14,869 nt of DNA, taken from Lachnospiraceae bacterium. Its GTDB lineage: Bacteria > Bacillota > Clostridia > Lachnospirales > Lachnospiraceae. Of this stretch, positions 14,350 through 14,869 are shown piece after piece. The translations under genes were made by a program, and so were the position numbers. The stretch covers positions 1 to 14,869 of the forward strand of contig JAGDAL010000076.1 of NCBI GenBank assembly GCA_017959525.1, read 5' to 3'. The stretch's first letter is position 1. Every line of letters starts with the position of its first letter. The notes under the pieces were generated by a model that did no database searches, was not told the origin of the DNA, and was given only the letters and a program-made list of their open reading frames with translations.

Positions 14350-14869
14350 GTGCGCTCTTTTACGATAATCTCTCGGGGACATATGATAAATGTCCTGGAA
14401 TACGCGGTTGAAGGTACGCTGACTCTCGAATCCGGTATTCATACAAATCTCCGTGATGGTCTGATCCGTCTGGGAGAGCAGGGTGCAGGCATATTGCAAC
14501 CGGGACTCATTGAGGTAGCGGTTGAAGTTCCGATGGAAGGTGTTGGAGAAGACTCTCGATAGGGTATAAGGACTGACATAGAGGTCCTCCGCCATACTAG
14601 TCAGAGAAATATTCTCCGTAAAGTGCTCGGCAATGTAGCGAACCGTGCGGTAAATCAGGTCGTCATCCTGTAAGTCTGAGCGATCCATCAGCTCTAACTG
14701 CGGCAGAGCTCGGGCAAGAATAATGAGCAGGAAGGCCTGATGTACCATATCAGCTGTTGCTCCATTCTCCACCGGATCTAAGTGCTCCATGGCATAGATA
14801 ATATCCGGATGTAACTTGTCATGTGGAATCACCGGGTCCCGCGGAATCTTCTGCTGTAAAAGGGTGTTA
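14332..14869 (-). CDS. AraC-family transcriptional regulator, C-terminal part (start outside window)
   Basis: The frame is open to the right edge of the window. A GTG at 14832 is an internal codon rather than a likely start, since twelve more open codons precede it. The visible part ends in a classical AraC/XylS DNA-binding domain of about 100 residues with both helix-turn-helix units: ISLTSMAEDLYVSPYTLSRVF and ITEICMNTGFESQRTFNRVFQDIYHMSPRDYRK, the second being the highly conserved family signature. The N-terminal effector domain (often a cupin) is not in the window, although the segment before the DNA-binding domain is helical. Its target is unknown. It converges on the ZIP gene, so a regulatory link to it is not implied. 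Confidence 0.92.
   Translation of the reverse strand, partial: NTLLQQKIPRDPVIPHDKLHPDIIYAMEHLDPVENGATADMVHQAFLLIILARALPQLELMDRSDLQDDDLIYRTVRYIAEHFTENISLTSMAEDLYVSPYTLSRVFSNTFHRNFNRYLNESRLQYACTLLSQTDQTITEICMNTGFESQRTFNRVFQDIYHMSPRDYRKRAHNELVS

Noticed and set aside
14314-14562. 82-codon plus-strand frame opposite the AraC gene
   Set aside because: It starts within the terminator and is antisense to the conserved helix-turn-helix region; no supporting features.
1-14869. CRISPR array, tRNA/rRNA genes, insertion sequences, phage or toxin-antitoxin genes
   Set aside because: No spaced direct repeats, cloverleaf signals, transposase, integrase or small paired toxin-like genes were seen by eye on either strand; the region reads as ordinary chromosome.

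Overview
The window looks like a chromosomal segment of a Gram-positive, low-to-medium GC Clostridia, most likely a Lachnospiraceae-type gut bacterium. This is inferred from strong AAGGAGG-type ribosome binding sites, the lipoprotein sugar-binding protein, the ROK + CUT2 sugar-transport arrangement and protein character. The genus cannot be fixed from the sequence alone. All genes but the last lie on the + strand. I see no rRNA, tRNA, CRISPR array, transposase or phage gene, and no gap above 300 bases without a gene (the longest is about 245 bases, 1037-1281).

Left end (1-1085): the 3' end of an unrecognised helical protein, then a YbaK-type aminoacyl-tRNA deacylase, closed by a strong intrinsic terminator. 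Centre (1085-9728): one long sugar-uptake operon. A promoter/operator region precedes a ROK-family regulator, followed by a CUT2 ABC importer of the multiple-monosaccharide (ChvE-MmsAB, also GguAB/XylFGH-like) class, a PfkB fructokinase, a Cof-type HAD phosphatase and an AGE-fold aldose-ketose isomerase that resembles E. coli YihS, ending in a strong terminator. Gaps between genes are 1 to 82 bases. The two 82-base gaps flank the binding-protein gene and each carries a stem-loop. Read together, the operon can import a free monosaccharide, isomerise it to a ketose (for example mannose to fructose), phosphorylate it and feed glycolysis, under a sugar-responsive ROK repressor.

Right centre (9729-13431): a second operon with its own TATAAT promoter, containing an orphan PfkB kinase (pseudouridine-kinase-like sequence), an unrecognised single-pass exported protein, and an OafA/OatA-type membrane acyltransferase with a C-terminal SGNH domain. 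The acyltransferase frame is cut by one in-frame TAA (12319-12321), while everything downstream remains open and conserved in the same frame.

Right end (13432-14869): a ZIP-family metal transporter whose promoter carries a perfect 16-bp palindrome with TTAGG/CCTAA half-sites, resembling DtxR/MntR-type metal-regulator operators. On the opposite strand is the C-terminal part of an AraC-family regulator that runs off the window. The two convergent genes share a hairpin terminator that overlaps the last codons of the AraC gene.

The observations most worth following are the YihS-like isomerase in a CUT2/fructokinase operon, the single nonsense codon in the acyltransferase, and the metal-box-like palindrome at the ZIP promoter.
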